DNA of 64,000 nucleotides from an uncultured Chlorobiaceae bacterium (GCA_903839405.1 CAIMCD010000019.1:1-64000); one strand, 5' to 3'; shown: positions 9,180 to 18,454, counted from the first letter of the stretch. Made by a program: numbers and translations. The notes: generated by a model not told the origin, from the letters alone.

Positions 9180-9856
9180 ACCATACACTCCGGTTCCCGG
9201 ATTATGTATCCGATGCCACGGATGGTCTGAATAAGGTTTCTGCATCCGGCCGCCTCAAGCTTTTTGCGCAGAAAATTGATATAGACATCAATCACAGAGG
9301 TATCATAATCAAAATGGATATCCCATACATGCTCAATGATGCGGCTCCGGGTACAGACCCGTTCTTTGTTGCGGACCAAGTATTCCAGCAGGGCAAACTC
9401 TTTTGGCGTAAGGGTTATTTCATCCGCGTGAAAAAAAATCTGGTGGGTTACCGGATTGATTGTCAGCTCTCCGGCACTCAGGATGTCGCTAACCATAGTT
9501 TTCATTCTGAGCTGAACCCGGATGCGTGCCAGCAACTCTTCAAATGCAAAGGGTTTTTTTATATAATCATTGGCTCCGGCATCGAGGCCAAAAACAACAT
9601 CTTCGAGGGTATCTTTGGCCGTCAGAAAGAGTATCGGCACCTGACTCCCGGCTTTGCGCACCTCTCGGCACAGCTCAATGCCATTGATCCCCGGAATCAT
9701 CCAGTCCACAATGAGCAGATCATAGTCGTTGGTCAAGGCAAGGTCAAGCCCCGTTTTGCCGTCGAAAGCGGTATCGACGGCAAAATACTCCTCTTCAAGT
9801 CCCTCCTTGAGAAACCCGGCTATACCGGGCTCATCCTCAATAATAAGCAGTCTCAT
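9176..9856 (-). CDS. OmpR/PhoB-family response regulator
   Basis: A 226-residue regulator: receiver domain with phosphorylatable Asp51 (LLIVDWMIPG), the acidic pair EDE near the N-terminus and KKP after beta 5, then a winged-helix DNA-binding domain (LTPKEFALLEYLV, RSRIIEHVWD, VDVYINFLRKKL, IRGIGYII). Such regulators bind direct repeats spaced 11 bp. Two such arrays lie about 50 bp and 150 bp upstream of the operon start (10455-10498, 10556-10594), so autoregulation and control of the divergent metal-transport genes are likely. The stop overlaps the kinase start. Confidence 0.93.
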   Translation of the reverse strand: MRLLIIEDEPGIAGFLKEGLEEEYFAVDTAFDGKTGLDLALTNDYDLLIVDWMIPGINGIELCREVRKAGSQVPILFLTAKDTLEDVVFGLDAGANDYIKKPFAFEELLARIRVQLRMKTMVSDILSAGELTINPVTHQIFFHADEITLTPKEFALLEYLVRNKERVCTRSRIIEHVWDIHFDYDTSVIDVYINFLRKKLEAAGCRNLIQTIRGIGYIIREPECMV

Positions 9857-9873
9857 AGACGTTTTGATGACGA

Positions 9874-10404
9874 TTAATCCTGGTCACCCTTTTCTGGGCC
9901 AGCACTTTTTACATCCTTGACAATCACTCCCAGCAAGGCTCTCGGGCTTTTTTTGTTGTTCAGGGCAATTTGCTTGATGCTTAAAGATTGATCACCGACA
10001 ACGATTCCGTTCTGTGCAAGTTTTGTGACCAGTTCTCCGGGTGTACTCTTGACAACCAGGGCCACGGTTTCAAGCGAAGATGCTTCAAGAAGCTGGCCAA
10101 CTACCTTGCCGGGATTCTCCTTTTTCTGTTCACCAAACTGTGGCAACATGGAGAGGGCTGTGACAACGAGCGCCGTGCCGATAATTGCCAAAGCCGGTTT
10201 TTTTGAGAAATAGCCGCTAAACTGCTTCCAGTTTGCTGTCACATGAAAGAGCACGCCACCAACAAGCAGCCAGCTCACCCATTTGTGCACCGGTTCAATC
10301 ATGCCCATTTCAATATCAAAAAAAATCAGCAGACCTGTAACGGTTGATATGGTAAATGCCCCGATTGCAAGCGGGGTCGCCCATGCTTTCAGTGTGTTTG
10401 TCAT
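9874..10404 (-). CDS. DUF4405 membrane protein, first gene of the sensor/cytochrome operon
   Basis: A 176-residue protein with three hydrophobic spans in the first 90 residues. Membrane His residues (EPVHKWVSW, GVLFHVTANW) could ligate heme, as in the DUF4405/cytochrome b-like group. A soluble C-terminal domain (about residues 95-165) resembles the one in the gene at 22246-23082. It leads the minus-strand operon DUF4405-regulator-kinase-cytochrome b-cytochrome c, with a 17-nt gap to the regulator. Its function is unknown; redox coupling to the cytochromes is an inference from context. Confidence 0.65.
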   Translation of the reverse strand: MTNTLKAWATPLAIGAFTISTVTGLLIFFDIEMGMIEPVHKWVSWLLVGGVLFHVTANWKQFSGYFSKKPALAIIGTALVVTALSMLPQFGEQKKENPGKVVGQLLEASSLETVALVVKSTPGELVTKLAQNGIVVGDQSLSIKQIALNNKKSPRALLGVIVKDVKSAGPEKGDQD

Positions 10405-10454
10405 CGTTCATGATTTAGGATTATAAAGAATGGTAACAATGTAGACCGGTGAAT

Positions 10455-10498
10455 CTTAAAGGAGCCTAAGGGGAAACTTAAAATTCACTTAAAAAACG
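10455..10498 (-). promoter_or_regulatory. Four 11-bp-phased CTTAAA repeats (putative OmpR-type operator)
   Basis: CTTAAA begins at 10455, 10477 and 10488, with the variant CTAAGG at 10466, giving a strict 11-bp period over four units. OmpR/PhoB-family regulators bind such arrays. Read toward the downstream minus-strand operon the core is TTTAAG. The array starts about 50 bp from that operon's first codon. Confidence 0.65.
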
Positions 10499-10555
10499 TT
10501 TTACCCGTAAACCACACTCCTCTCTCCCGCAGCGCTTTATCAGGTAAGGAGCACT

Positions 10556-10594
10556 TTTAATTGATTTTTAAGCGGGGCTTTATACTCCTTTAAG
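10556..10594 (+). promoter_or_regulatory. Second 11-bp-phased array, opposite orientation
   Basis: TTTAA cores start at 10556, 10567 and 10589, and a weaker CTTTA sits at the missing phase, 10578. On the plus strand the core is TTTAA(G), the reverse complement of the units in the array at 10455-10498. Each array therefore points toward its own operon. This one precedes the zinc-ribbon and metal-transport genes. Confidence 0.5.
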
Positions 10595-10689
10595 GTTGAT
10601 GGGGATATCTTTACCGTCATGAAAAAATGAGGGTTATCCTGCGATGGGGAACCTTGTGGCTTACTGTCAATCAAGTAAAGGAGAGTGGT

Positions 10690-10980
10690 ATGAAATGTCC
10701 GGTGTGCACTATTGAACTGCTTTTGGCTGAGCGTCAGGGGATTGAAATTGATTATTGCCCCCAGTGCCGTGGTATCTGGCTTGATCGGGGTGAGCTTGAT
10801 AAAATTATTGAACGAGCCTCGGTTGAATCGCGCCAGGGGGAGTACAGTCGTGACTATCACAAAGAGGAGTCGCGTCATGGTCATCATGACGATGATCATG
10901 ATTTCACCATCGACCCAAGAACCGGCCGAAGAAAGCGAAAAGGCGGCCCATTGGGATTTTTGGGGGAGCTGTTTGATTAA
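10690..10980 (+). CDS. Zinc-ribbon (zf-TFIIB) protein
   Basis: A 96-residue protein. The N-terminus holds a zinc ribbon, CPVC then CPQC 18 residues later, followed by the family's GIWLDRGELDKI. The middle is charged with a His/Asp cluster (HGHHDDDHD) and the end is basic (GRRKRKGG) then hydrophobic (LGFLGELFD). Proteins with this ribbon are widespread and mostly uncharacterised. ATG at 10690 follows AAAGGAG. It is the first gene after the divergent operator region and precedes a P-type ATPase, suggesting a metal-related role, which is inference. Confidence 0.8.
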   Translation: MKCPVCTIELLLAERQGIEIDYCPQCRGIWLDRGELDKIIERASVESRQGEYSRDYHKEESRHGHHDDDHDFTIDPRTGRRKRKGGPLGFLGELFD

Positions 10981-11091
10981 ATCAAGCGGACGGCATCTAT
11001 GAAAGAGGGCCGATCGATGGCGGTTAAACTATTATCATCTCGTAACCATTAGTATGATCACATTCTGTTGACGTGTAAAAAAGATGGTTTG

Positions 11092-13662
11092 ATGAAAAAC
11101 AGCACAATACCGGAATCCTTCGCTGGGCTTTCAGAAGCGGAGGCCGCCGATCGATTGGCAAGTGAGGGGTATAATGAACTCCCATCACCGGAGCGCCGTG
11201 GCATCCTATGCACAGCATTTGGCATTGTGCGGGAACCGATGTTTCTGCTTCTGGTTGTTTGCGGCGGAGTCTATCTGCTTCTAGGTGATGGAGAGGAGGC
11301 GCTCATGCTGCTTGGTTTTGTGCTCTTTGTCATGGGGCTGACCTTTTACCAAGAACGAAAAACCGAACATGCCCTTGAAGCCTTGCGAGATCTCTCAAGC
11401 CCCCGCGCCTCGGTTATCAGGGAGGGGGTGGAGCGCCGTATTGCCGGAAGAGAGCTGGTACGGGGTGATGTTATCGTAATCAGTGAGGGTGACCGGGTGC
11501 CGGCCGATGCAGAGCTTCTCTCCTGCCTCAACCTCTCGGTTGATGAGTCGCTCCTGACCGGAGAGTCCGTGCCGGTCAGAAAGTCTGATGAGCCGATGGA
11601 GGCGCTTGATGTGCGGCCCGGCGGAGATGATCTCCCTTATCTCTATTCGGGCACCCTGGTGGTGCAGGGTCAGGGCATTGCAAGGGTGACCGCTACCGGT
11701 GTCCGGACGGAAATTGGTAAAATCGGCAAGGTGTTGCAGGAGGTTCAGCCGGAAGAGACCCGGCTGCAGCAGGAGAGTAAGCGATTGGTGCAGAAGCTTG
11801 CACTGCTATGCCTCTCGTTGTGCCTGGTCGTGATCCTGATTTATGCCCTTATCCGCAAAGAGTGGCTGCAGGGCTTGCTTGCCGGTATTACCCTTGCCAT
11901 GGCAACCCTTCCGGAAGAGCTGCCGGTGGTGCTGACCATCTTTCTTGCCATGGGTGCCTGGCGAATTTCAAAAAAACAGGTGCTCACCCGTCGGATGCCC
12001 GCCATAGAAACCCTTGGTGCAGCAACCGTGCTCTGCGTCGACAAAACCGGAACCCTGACCCAAAACCAGATGTCGGTCTCGAAGCTCAATGCCGATGGAG
12101 AGCTGCTGGATCTCCATTCGGTTATACCGGGAGCGCTACCAGAGAGCTTTCATCGGCTGCTTGAATTCAGCATTCTCGGCAGTCAGCTAGATCCTTTCGA
12201 CCCGATGGAAAAAGCTATCCGCCACTCCGGGGATACCTATCTTGGCGAGACGGAACATCTGCACCGGGAGTGGCAACTGGTGCATGAGTACCCTCTGTCG
12301 AAAGAGCTGCTCTCACTCTCAAGGGTGTGGAAATCAGAGGAGAGTGAGGAGGAGTATATCATTGCGGCCAAAGGCGCTCCGGAAGCTATTATGGATCTCT
12401 GCCACTTTGATGATCAGGAAATTCAGCACTTGACTCTCGAGATCACGGCCATGGCGGATGAAGGGTTGCGCGTGCTTGGTGTAGCGGCTGCACGTTTTCA
12501 GCAACCAGCTTTGCCGGAGTTGCAGCATGACTTTTCGTTCGAATTTCTTGGCCTCGTCGGCCTCAGTGATCCGGTGCGCGCGAGTGTGCCGTCAGCCATA
12601 AGCGAATGCTACAGTGCAGGCATCCGAGTGGTGATGATTACCGGCGATTATCCGGGCACAGCCCGCAATATTGGTCGCGCTATCGGGCTTGAAAACCCGG
12701 GCAGGGTGATTACCGGAGCAGAAATTCAGCGGATGAGCGAGCCTGAGTTGCAGGAGCAAATCAATGGGGCAAATATTTTTGCACGGATTCTGCCTGAACA
12801 GAAGTTGCGTCTGGTCAATGCGCTGAAGGCTAACGGGGAGATTGTCGCCATGACCGGTGACGGGGTCAATGATGCTCCGGCTTTGAAAGCGGCCAATATC
12901 GGTATTGCCATGGGTGCTCGCGGAACCGATGTTGCCCGGGAGTCCGCTTCGCTGGTTCTGCTTGATGATGATTTTTTCTCCATTGTGCAGGCCGTGAGGC
13001 TGGGGCGAAGAATTTTTGACAATATCCGCAAGGCGGTTGCCTATATCTTTGCAATCCATCTGCCCATTGCGGGAATTTCACTGGTTCCGGTGCTCTTTCA
13101 TTTACCCCTGGTCTTGCTTCCGGCGCATATCGCATTTCTGGAGCTTATTATTGATCCAGCCAGCTCAATCCTTTTTGAAGCTGAACCGGAAGAAAAAAAT
13201 GTGATGCGTCGCCCTCCGCGTAACCCCCTTGAACCGCTCATCAGCCGTCAAACCGTGCAGTTAAGCGTGCTGCAGGGTGCTGTAGTCTTTTTCGTTGTGC
13301 TGGCGGTTTTCTGCTTTGCCCATTACCGTGGGGAGAGCGAAGAGCGGGTTCGAACCTTGAGCTTTACCACGCTGATGATTGCCAATTTCGGCCTGATTCT
13401 GGTGAACCGCTCCTGGAACAGCAGCTTTATGGCAACCATGCGTTCTCCAAACGCCGCACTGCTTCCGCTTGTGGCCGGAGGAGTCCTGTTTTTGGGCGTT
13501 GTCCTCTACGTGCCATTTTTTGTTACCCTGTTCCACTTCTCCTCTCCCTACCCGATTGATCTGGTGATCTGTTTTCTGGCTGGAGTTGGCAGTGTCGCCT
13601 GGTTTGAAGCATTGAAATACTTTGGGTGGTTCAAGCTCTCCCGTGAAGCAGCAAGCGTGTAG
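11092..13662 (+). CDS. P-type cation-transporting ATPase (P2-like)
   Basis: An 856-residue membrane pump. It has the N-terminal cation-ATPase domain, TGES actuator motif (LLTGESVPV), the M4 PEEL motif, phosphorylation motif with Asp317 (CVDKTGTLT), KGAPEA nucleotide-binding motif, and the TGDGVNDAPAL hinge. M6 carries ELIIDPASS. There is no N-terminal heavy-metal-binding domain or CPC motif, so a P1B copper/zinc pump is unlikely; Ca2+, Mn2+ or another cation is plausible. ATG at 11092 fits the alignment of the N-terminus better than a TTG 8 codons upstream. It lies in the metal cluster with the CDF and FetAB genes. Confidence 0.88.
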   Translation: MKNSTIPESFAGLSEAEAADRLASEGYNELPSPERRGILCTAFGIVREPMFLLLVVCGGVYLLLGDGEEALMLLGFVLFVMGLTFYQERKTEHALEALRDLSSPRASVIREGVERRIAGRELVRGDVIVISEGDRVPADAELLSCLNLSVDESLLTGESVPVRKSDEPMEALDVRPGGDDLPYLYSGTLVVQGQGIARVTATGVRTEIGKIGKVLQEVQPEETRLQQESKRLVQKLALLCLSLCLVVILIYALIRKEWLQGLLAGITLAMATLPEELPVVLTIFLAMGAWRISKKQVLTRRMPAIETLGAATVLCVDKTGTLTQNQMSVSKLNADGELLDLHSVIPGALPESFHRLLEFSILGSQLDPFDPMEKAIRHSGDTYLGETEHLHREWQLVHEYPLSKELLSLSRVWKSEESEEEYIIAAKGAPEAIMDLCHFDDQEIQHLTLEITAMADEGLRVLGVAAARFQQPALPELQHDFSFEFLGLVGLSDPVRASVPSAISECYSAGIRVVMITGDYPGTARNIGRAIGLENPGRVITGAEIQRMSEPELQEQINGANIFARILPEQKLRLVNALKANGEIVAMTGDGVNDAPALKAANIGIAMGARGTDVARESASLVLLDDDFFSIVQAVRLGRRIFDNIRKAVAYIFAIHLPIAGISLVPVLFHLPLVLLPAHIAFLELIIDPASSILFEAEPEEKNVMRRPPRNPLEPLISRQTVQLSVLQGAVVFFVVLAVFCFAHYRGESEERVRTLSFTTLMIANFGLILVNRSWNSSFMATMRSPNAALLPLVAGGVLFLGVVLYVPFFVTLFHFSSPYPIDLVICFLAGVGSVAWFEALKYFGWFKLSREAASV

Positions 13663-13715
13663 CTGGGAAGAGTTATATCTTATTTTTTTTCAATTTATCG
13701 ATCACGACTGCCATT

Positions 13716-14702
13716 ATGACCAACGCCAAACAAAACTATAATTTCCAGAAAATTGTGACCGTTACCGGTGTTGCCCTCTTTCTGGTTAAAATGGGAGCCT
13801 GGTATCTGACCAATTCAGTTGCCATCCTGACCGATGCCCTTGAAAGCACGGTCAATGTTGCCAGTGCATTTATAGGGTTGTACAGCCTCTTTGTTTCTGC
13901 AAAACCAAAAGACCGCGACCACCCTTACGGCCACGGGAAAGTGGAGTTTGTTTCAGCCGCCATTGAAGGAACACTGATTTCGGGTGCCGGGCTGCTTATT
14001 ATTTTTGAGGCCATCAAGAACCTTGGTAATCCCCATCCGGTTGCCAGGCTTGATTATGGAATCATGTTGATCAGCGCTACGGCTATAATCAATTATCTGG
14101 TTGGTGCCGTTGCGGTAAAAACAGGCAGGAAAAACAACTCCCTTGCCCTGGTGGCCAGCGGAAAACATCTCCAGTCCGATACCTATTCAACCATCGGCAT
14201 TATCATCGGCCTGATTCTGCTCTTCATGACCGGGATGGCCTGGCTTGACAGCGCCGTAGCCCTTCTGTTCGCGTTTCTCATTGTTTATACCGGCTACCGT
14301 ATTATCCGCGACTCCCTCCGGGGAATCATGGACGAGGCCGATCAGGAGTTACTGAAAAACATGGTCAGCTTGTTGCAGGCCAATCGGGGGGAGAACTGGG
14401 TTGACCTGCACAACCTGCGGATCATAAAATATGGCGCCACCCTGCATCTTGACTGCCATCTGACGGTGCCCTGGTACCTCAATGTTCATGAGGCGCATCA
14501 GGAAATCGAGCGGCTCAACAAGCTGGTGAATGAGAATTTTGGCGGTAGTATTGAGTTGTTTGTCCATACCGATGCTTGCTGTGATTTTTCCTGTGCTATC
14601 TGCGACAAAGAGAGCTGCACGGTGCGTCAGCTTGCCTTCAACAAACAAGTGGAGTGGAGTGTTGAAAACATCTCATCGAATCACAAGCATCATGCAACGT
14701 GA
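13716..14702 (+). CDS. Cation diffusion facilitator (CDF) transporter
   Basis: A 328-residue CDF protein with about six TM spans. Metal-site motifs are visible: TDALEST in TM2, HPYGHGK after it, and HLQSDTYST in TM5. The cytoplasmic C-terminal domain is followed by a Cys-rich tail (CCDFSCAICDKESC) that could bind Zn2+, Fe2+ or another soft metal. CDF proteins export divalent metals in exchange for protons. It lies 53 nt after the P-type ATPase gene on the same strand, supporting a shared role in metal efflux. The metal cannot be named from sequence. Confidence 0.9.
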   Translation: MTNAKQNYNFQKIVTVTGVALFLVKMGAWYLTNSVAILTDALESTVNVASAFIGLYSLFVSAKPKDRDHPYGHGKVEFVSAAIEGTLISGAGLLIIFEAIKNLGNPHPVARLDYGIMLISATAIINYLVGAVAVKTGRKNNSLALVASGKHLQSDTYSTIGIIIGLILLFMTGMAWLDSAVALLFAFLIVYTGYRIIRDSLRGIMDEADQELLKNMVSLLQANRGENWVDLHNLRIIKYGATLHLDCHLTVPWYLNVHEAHQEIERLNKLVNENFGGSIELFVHTDACCDFSCAICDKESCTVRQLAFNKQVEWSVENISSNHKHHAT

Positions 14703-14832
14703 AGCGAGTGTTTCGGCTCTATGGCTTCTTTGTGAGTGCATAAAGAGAGGTGATTTATTTATCTTGTTACCGTATAAACCTGGTTTCAGGAGTTCATCCT
14801 CGCCGGCCCCTCCATGTAACTGAAAACCCCTC

Positions 14833-15504
14833 ATGACGGCATTGCTTGAAATAAAAAATCTCTCTTTTGGCTATGAGGGCTCCCAATCCCTGCTGTTTGA
14901 GGAGCTTGATCTCACCGTCACGGAGGGGGAGTTCATTCTCGTCAAAGGGATCTCTGGATCAGGAAAATCCACACTTCTTCGACTTATCTGCCGATTGAAT
15001 CAGCCGACAGGAGGAAGCATCTTTTTTCAGGGACAGGATATCACCACCCTCACTCCGGCAAGGCTTCGGAGCCGGATCGGTTATGTCGCCCAAATTCCCC
15101 AAATGATTGATGCATCGGTTGAAGAGAACCTGCTCCTTCCGTTTTCCTTTGCGGTTAATGCCGAAAAGCCGCGTCCCCTGAAGAGCAAGCTGGTGGAGAT
15201 GTTGCAGAGCTTTTATCTTCAGGATATCCGCCCCGATCAATCGGCCATGAAGCTCTCGACCGGCCAGAAGCAGCGGCTGGCCATTATGCGTGCCCTTTTG
15301 CAGGATCCCTTGTTGCTCTTGCTTGACGAACCAACTTCAGCCCTTGACCAGGAGAGTGCCGCAATGGTTTTTGCAATCATGGAGCGGTTGAACTCCAGAG
15401 AGGGGAAAACCCTGGTGACCGTTACCCACAGCGAATACAAGCCGCAAACCGTTCATCCCTTGACCCTGACGCTAGCTCACCATAAACTGCACGCGGCCTC
15501 ATGA
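14833..15504 (+). CDS. fetA: FetA-like ABC exporter ATPase
   Basis: A 223-residue ABC ATPase: Walker A GISGSGKST, Q-loop, signature LSTGQKQR, Walker B LLLLLDEPTSALD and an H-loop His (VTHSE). It overlaps the permease gene by four bases (ATGA), so the two are coupled. E. coli FetAB (YbbLM) is implicated in iron export and oxidative-stress resistance. No strong ribosome-binding site is seen before this ATG. Confidence 0.85.
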   Translation: MTALLEIKNLSFGYEGSQSLLFEELDLTVTEGEFILVKGISGSGKSTLLRLICRLNQPTGGSIFFQGQDITTLTPARLRSRIGYVAQIPQMIDASVEENLLLPFSFAVNAEKPRPLKSKLVEMLQSFYLQDIRPDQSAMKLSTGQKQRLAIMRALLQDPLLLLLDEPTSALDQESAAMVFAIMERLNSREGKTLVTVTHSEYKPQTVHPLTLTLAHHKLHAAS

Positions 15505-16286
15505 ACCGGATCATTGATATTTCAACCGGCCAGCTCCTGCTTGCCCTGCTCTTTATTGTTGCTGCCCAGGCCAGCTCCTTTATCTACCATCTTGGGCTGA
15601 ACCGCGATATCACAGTCGGGACCGTGCGCACCTTTGCCCAGCTCTTTCTGATGGGATATGTTTTGACCTTCATTCTGAAATCCTCAAACCCCTGGCTGAT
15701 CCTCACCGTTTTTCTCGTGATGGTTGTCTCGGCGGTCTTCATTGTGAAAGGGAGGGTCAAGGAGAAGCAGATCCCCTATATTATACCGACATTCCTGACC
15801 ATGCTCATCACCTACTTTACCACCGCACTCTTTGTCTCCTCTCTGGTGATTGGCATTACTCCCTGGTGGGAGCCGCGATACTTTATTCCGGCCGGAGGTA
15901 TGGTGATTGGTAACTCCATGTCGGCTCTCGCCATCTCTCTGGAGCGGCTTTTCAGGGAGTTGCGCCAGGAGCGGGAGCTGGTTGAGATGAAGCTCTCCCT
16001 TGGAGCCGACTACCGTGAAGCGAGTGCGGATATCTTCCGCAAGGCGGTTTCGGCCGGGATGATTCCTTCAATCAACGCGATGATGGGTGTTGGCCTTGTT
16101 TTTATTCCCGGCATGATGTCCGGCCAGATTCTCGCCGGAGCCGATCCACTCATTGCCATCCGTTACCAGATTGTTGTGATGCTGATGCTGGTCGGCTCCA
16201 CGGCCATAAGCTCGGTCATTATTATGCTCATTGTCCGGCGTCGCTGTTTCGGCAGTGGAGATGAGGTGCTACTGACTCCTCTCTGA
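15501..16286 (+). CDS. fetB: FetB-like ABC permease (UPF0014)
   Basis: A 261-residue permease with about seven TM spans and the family motifs RTFAQLFLMGY, GGMVIGNSMSALAISLERL and ALGAD-like SLGADYREAS followed by PGMMSGQIL. This is the UPF0014/FetB family, the membrane partner of FetA in iron export. The last 18 bases overlap the end of the convergent lgt gene, so no terminator separates them. Confidence 0.87.
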   Translation: MNRIIDISTGQLLLALLFIVAAQASSFIYHLGLNRDITVGTVRTFAQLFLMGYVLTFILKSSNPWLILTVFLVMVVSAVFIVKGRVKEKQIPYIIPTFLTMLITYFTTALFVSSLVIGITPWWEPRYFIPAGGMVIGNSMSALAISLERLFRELRQERELVEMKLSLGADYREASADIFRKAVSAGMIPSINAMMGVGLVFIPGMMSGQILAGADPLIAIRYQIVVMLMLVGSTAISSVIIMLIVRRRCFGSGDEVLLTPL

Positions 16287-17123
16287 GCGGGCCAGGGAGC
16301 GGCCGAAAAGAAACACGGCAATACCCGAAATCATCATAATGAAGCAGAGTACCTGCCCCATGGAAAAGTTGAAGAGCACAAAGCCAAGCTGGGCGTCGGG
16401 TTCACGGAAGAACTCAATAAAAAAGCGGACAAACCCGTATCCGAAAAGATAGATGGCGGAAAGAAATCCGGTAAACGGCGCTTTTTTCCGGATGAGCCAG
16501 AGCACGGCAAAGAGGACGATGCCCTCGAAAAATGCTTCATAGAGCTGCGAAGGGTGGCGAAGCTCATGGGTTGGGGCAAGAGGGAAGTACATGCCTATCG
16601 CCGAATTGGTAATACGACCGTAGAGTTCACCGTTGATGAAGTTGCCCAGGCGGCCGAAGGTGTAGCCAAGCGGCACGGCTGGGATAAAGAGGTCAAAGGT
16701 TTTCAGGAACCCGACTTTTTGTGAACGGGTATAGGCCCAGAGCGCAATAATGACCCCGATCACACCGCCATGATAGGACATACCGGAAATACCCGAAAAA
16801 CGGCACCCTCCCGGTGTTGAGCTCCAGGGAATAAGCGAGCCGAGAGGATCGGCCACAAACGAGCCCATCCCGTAAAAGAGGATATATCCCACTCGTCCAC
16901 CCAGCACAACGCCCGCCATAATCCAGGTCAAAGCGTCGCCGACGAAGGGAGGTTTGAATACGAGTTTTTCATTTTCAATGCGGTAACGAGTCAGCAGATA
17001 GACAATGGCGAAGGCGACAATATACATGGTGCCATACCAGCGAAGCGCGAAATTACCGACAGAAAAAATCACAGGATTCATCTGTGATGGCAAATTCTGC
17101 CACAAAAACTCGATATTTGTCAT
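16269..17123 (-). CDS. lgt: Prolipoprotein diacylglyceryl transferase
   Basis: A 284-residue inner-membrane enzyme that moves diacylglycerol from phosphatidylglycerol to the lipobox Cys of prolipoproteins. The Lgt signature GRLGNFINGELYGR is present, as are the conserved SYHGGVIG and the N-terminal RWYGTMY. About seven TM spans and the length fit the family. The gene is convergent with fetB, overlapping by 18 bp, and divergent from aclB. Confidence 0.95.
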   Translation of the reverse strand: MTNIEFLWQNLPSQMNPVIFSVGNFALRWYGTMYIVAFAIVYLLTRYRIENEKLVFKPPFVGDALTWIMAGVVLGGRVGYILFYGMGSFVADPLGSLIPWSSTPGGCRFSGISGMSYHGGVIGVIIALWAYTRSQKVGFLKTFDLFIPAVPLGYTFGRLGNFINGELYGRITNSAIGMYFPLAPTHELRHPSQLYEAFFEGIVLFAVLWLIRKKAPFTGFLSAIYLFGYGFVRFFIEFFREPDAQLGFVLFNFSMGQVLCFIMMISGIAVFLFGRSLARSERSQ

Positions 17124-17257
17124 GAAAAGTGGGTTTTTACCGTGATACCGGCTTGCTAATAATTATCAGATGATTGGAGCGAACGGAAATATAGTTAACT
17201 TTAACTCTTGCGCTTTTCTGTTTTTAATACCCATTAACATACAAATAACCAAAGAGT

Positions 17258-18454
17258 ATGGCTAAAATACTTGAAGGGCCAGCCATGAAACTATTCAACA
17301 AATGGGGCATTCCTGTGCCAAATTATGTTGTGATTATGGACCCTAATCGCCTTGAGCAACTTGGGGAAGCTAATAAATGGCTGAGAGAATCAAAACTGGT
17401 TGTCAAGGCTCATGAAGCCATCGGTGGACGTTTCAAGCTTGGACTGGTCAAGCTTGGACTCAATCTCGACGAGGCACTTGAGTCGGCAAAAGAGATGATC
17501 GGCCGTGAGATCGGCACCGCCGTGATCCGCCAGCTCATTGTGGCAGAGATGCTCGACCATGATGAGGAGTACTATCTCTCCATTGCCGGTAACCGGGATG
17601 GAGCCGAGCTGCTCCTCTCCACCAAGGGCGGTGTGGATATCGAAGATAACTGGGATACGGTCAAAAGACTCTTCATCCCCCTTGATGAAACCCCAAGTAT
17701 TGAAGAGATCACTGAATTCGCTCTTGGAGCCGGATTCGTCGGTGAGATTGCCGAACGTGTGGCCAAGATTGCGTCACGCCTGATTCTTTGTTTTGAGAAT
17801 GAAGATTCACAGTCAATTGAGATCAATCCGCTCGTCATCCGCAAAAGCGATATGCGCTTTGCTGCGCTTGACGCGGTCATGAACGTCGACTGGGATGCCC
17901 GTTTTCGTCATCCTGACTGGGATTTCAAACCGGTTTCCGAAATCGGACGTCCCTATACCGAAGCCGAACAGCAGATCATGGATATTGACGCTCGTATCAA
18001 GGGTTCGGTCAAGCTGGTTGAAGTGCCGGGTGGCGATATTGCCTTGTTGACGGCTGGTGGCGGTGCTTCGGTCTTTTATTCCGATGCGGTTGTGGCACGT
18101 GGAGGCTCCATTGCCAACTATGCCGAATATTCCGGTGATCCTCCGGACTGGGCTGTAGAAGCGTTGACAGAAACCATCTGCCGGCTGCCGAAAATTCGCC
18201 ATATCATTGTCGGAGGCGCTATTGCCAACTTCACTGATGTCAAGGCAACCTTCAGCGGAATTATCAACGGTTTCCGGGAAAGTAAATCGAAAGGATACCT
18301 TGAAAATGTAAAAATCTGGGTGCGACGTGGTGGACCGAATGAAAACCAGGGACTTGCGGCCATTAAAAAGCTGCAGGAAGAGGGATTTGACATCCATGTC
18401 TACGATCGCAGTATGCCGATGACCGATATTGTTGACCTTGCCTTGAACTCATAA
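17258..18454 (+). CDS. aclB: ATP-citrate lyase, small (beta) subunit
   Basis: A 398-residue protein matching the small subunit of the green-sulfur-bacterial ATP-citrate lyase, the succinyl-CoA-synthetase-beta-like ATP-grasp half (KAHEAIGGRFKLGLVKLG, EINPLVIRKS, and a CoA-ligase-like C-terminal part with LLTAGGGASVFYSD). With AclA it cleaves citrate to acetyl-CoA and oxaloacetate, a key step of the reverse TCA cycle in the cytoplasm. ATG at 17258. aclA follows after 65 nt, the order known in Chlorobium. Confidence 0.95.
   Translation: MAKILEGPAMKLFNKWGIPVPNYVVIMDPNRLEQLGEANKWLRESKLVVKAHEAIGGRFKLGLVKLGLNLDEALESAKEMIGREIGTAVIRQLIVAEMLDHDEEYYLSIAGNRDGAELLLSTKGGVDIEDNWDTVKRLFIPLDETPSIEEITEFALGAGFVGEIAERVAKIASRLILCFENEDSQSIEINPLVIRKSDMRFAALDAVMNVDWDARFRHPDWDFKPVSEIGRPYTEAEQQIMDIDARIKGSVKLVEVPGGDIALLTAGGGASVFYSDAVVARGGSIANYAEYSGDPPDWAVEALTETICRLPKIRHIIVGGAIANFTDVKATFSGIINGFRESKSKGYLENVKIWVRRGGPNENQGLAAIKKLQEEGFDIHVYDRSMPMTDIVDLALNS

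Noticed and set aside
13330..13360. GGTTCGAACC-like tRNA T-arm string
   Set aside because: It lies inside the P-type ATPase gene, with no acceptor stem or anticodon arm around it.
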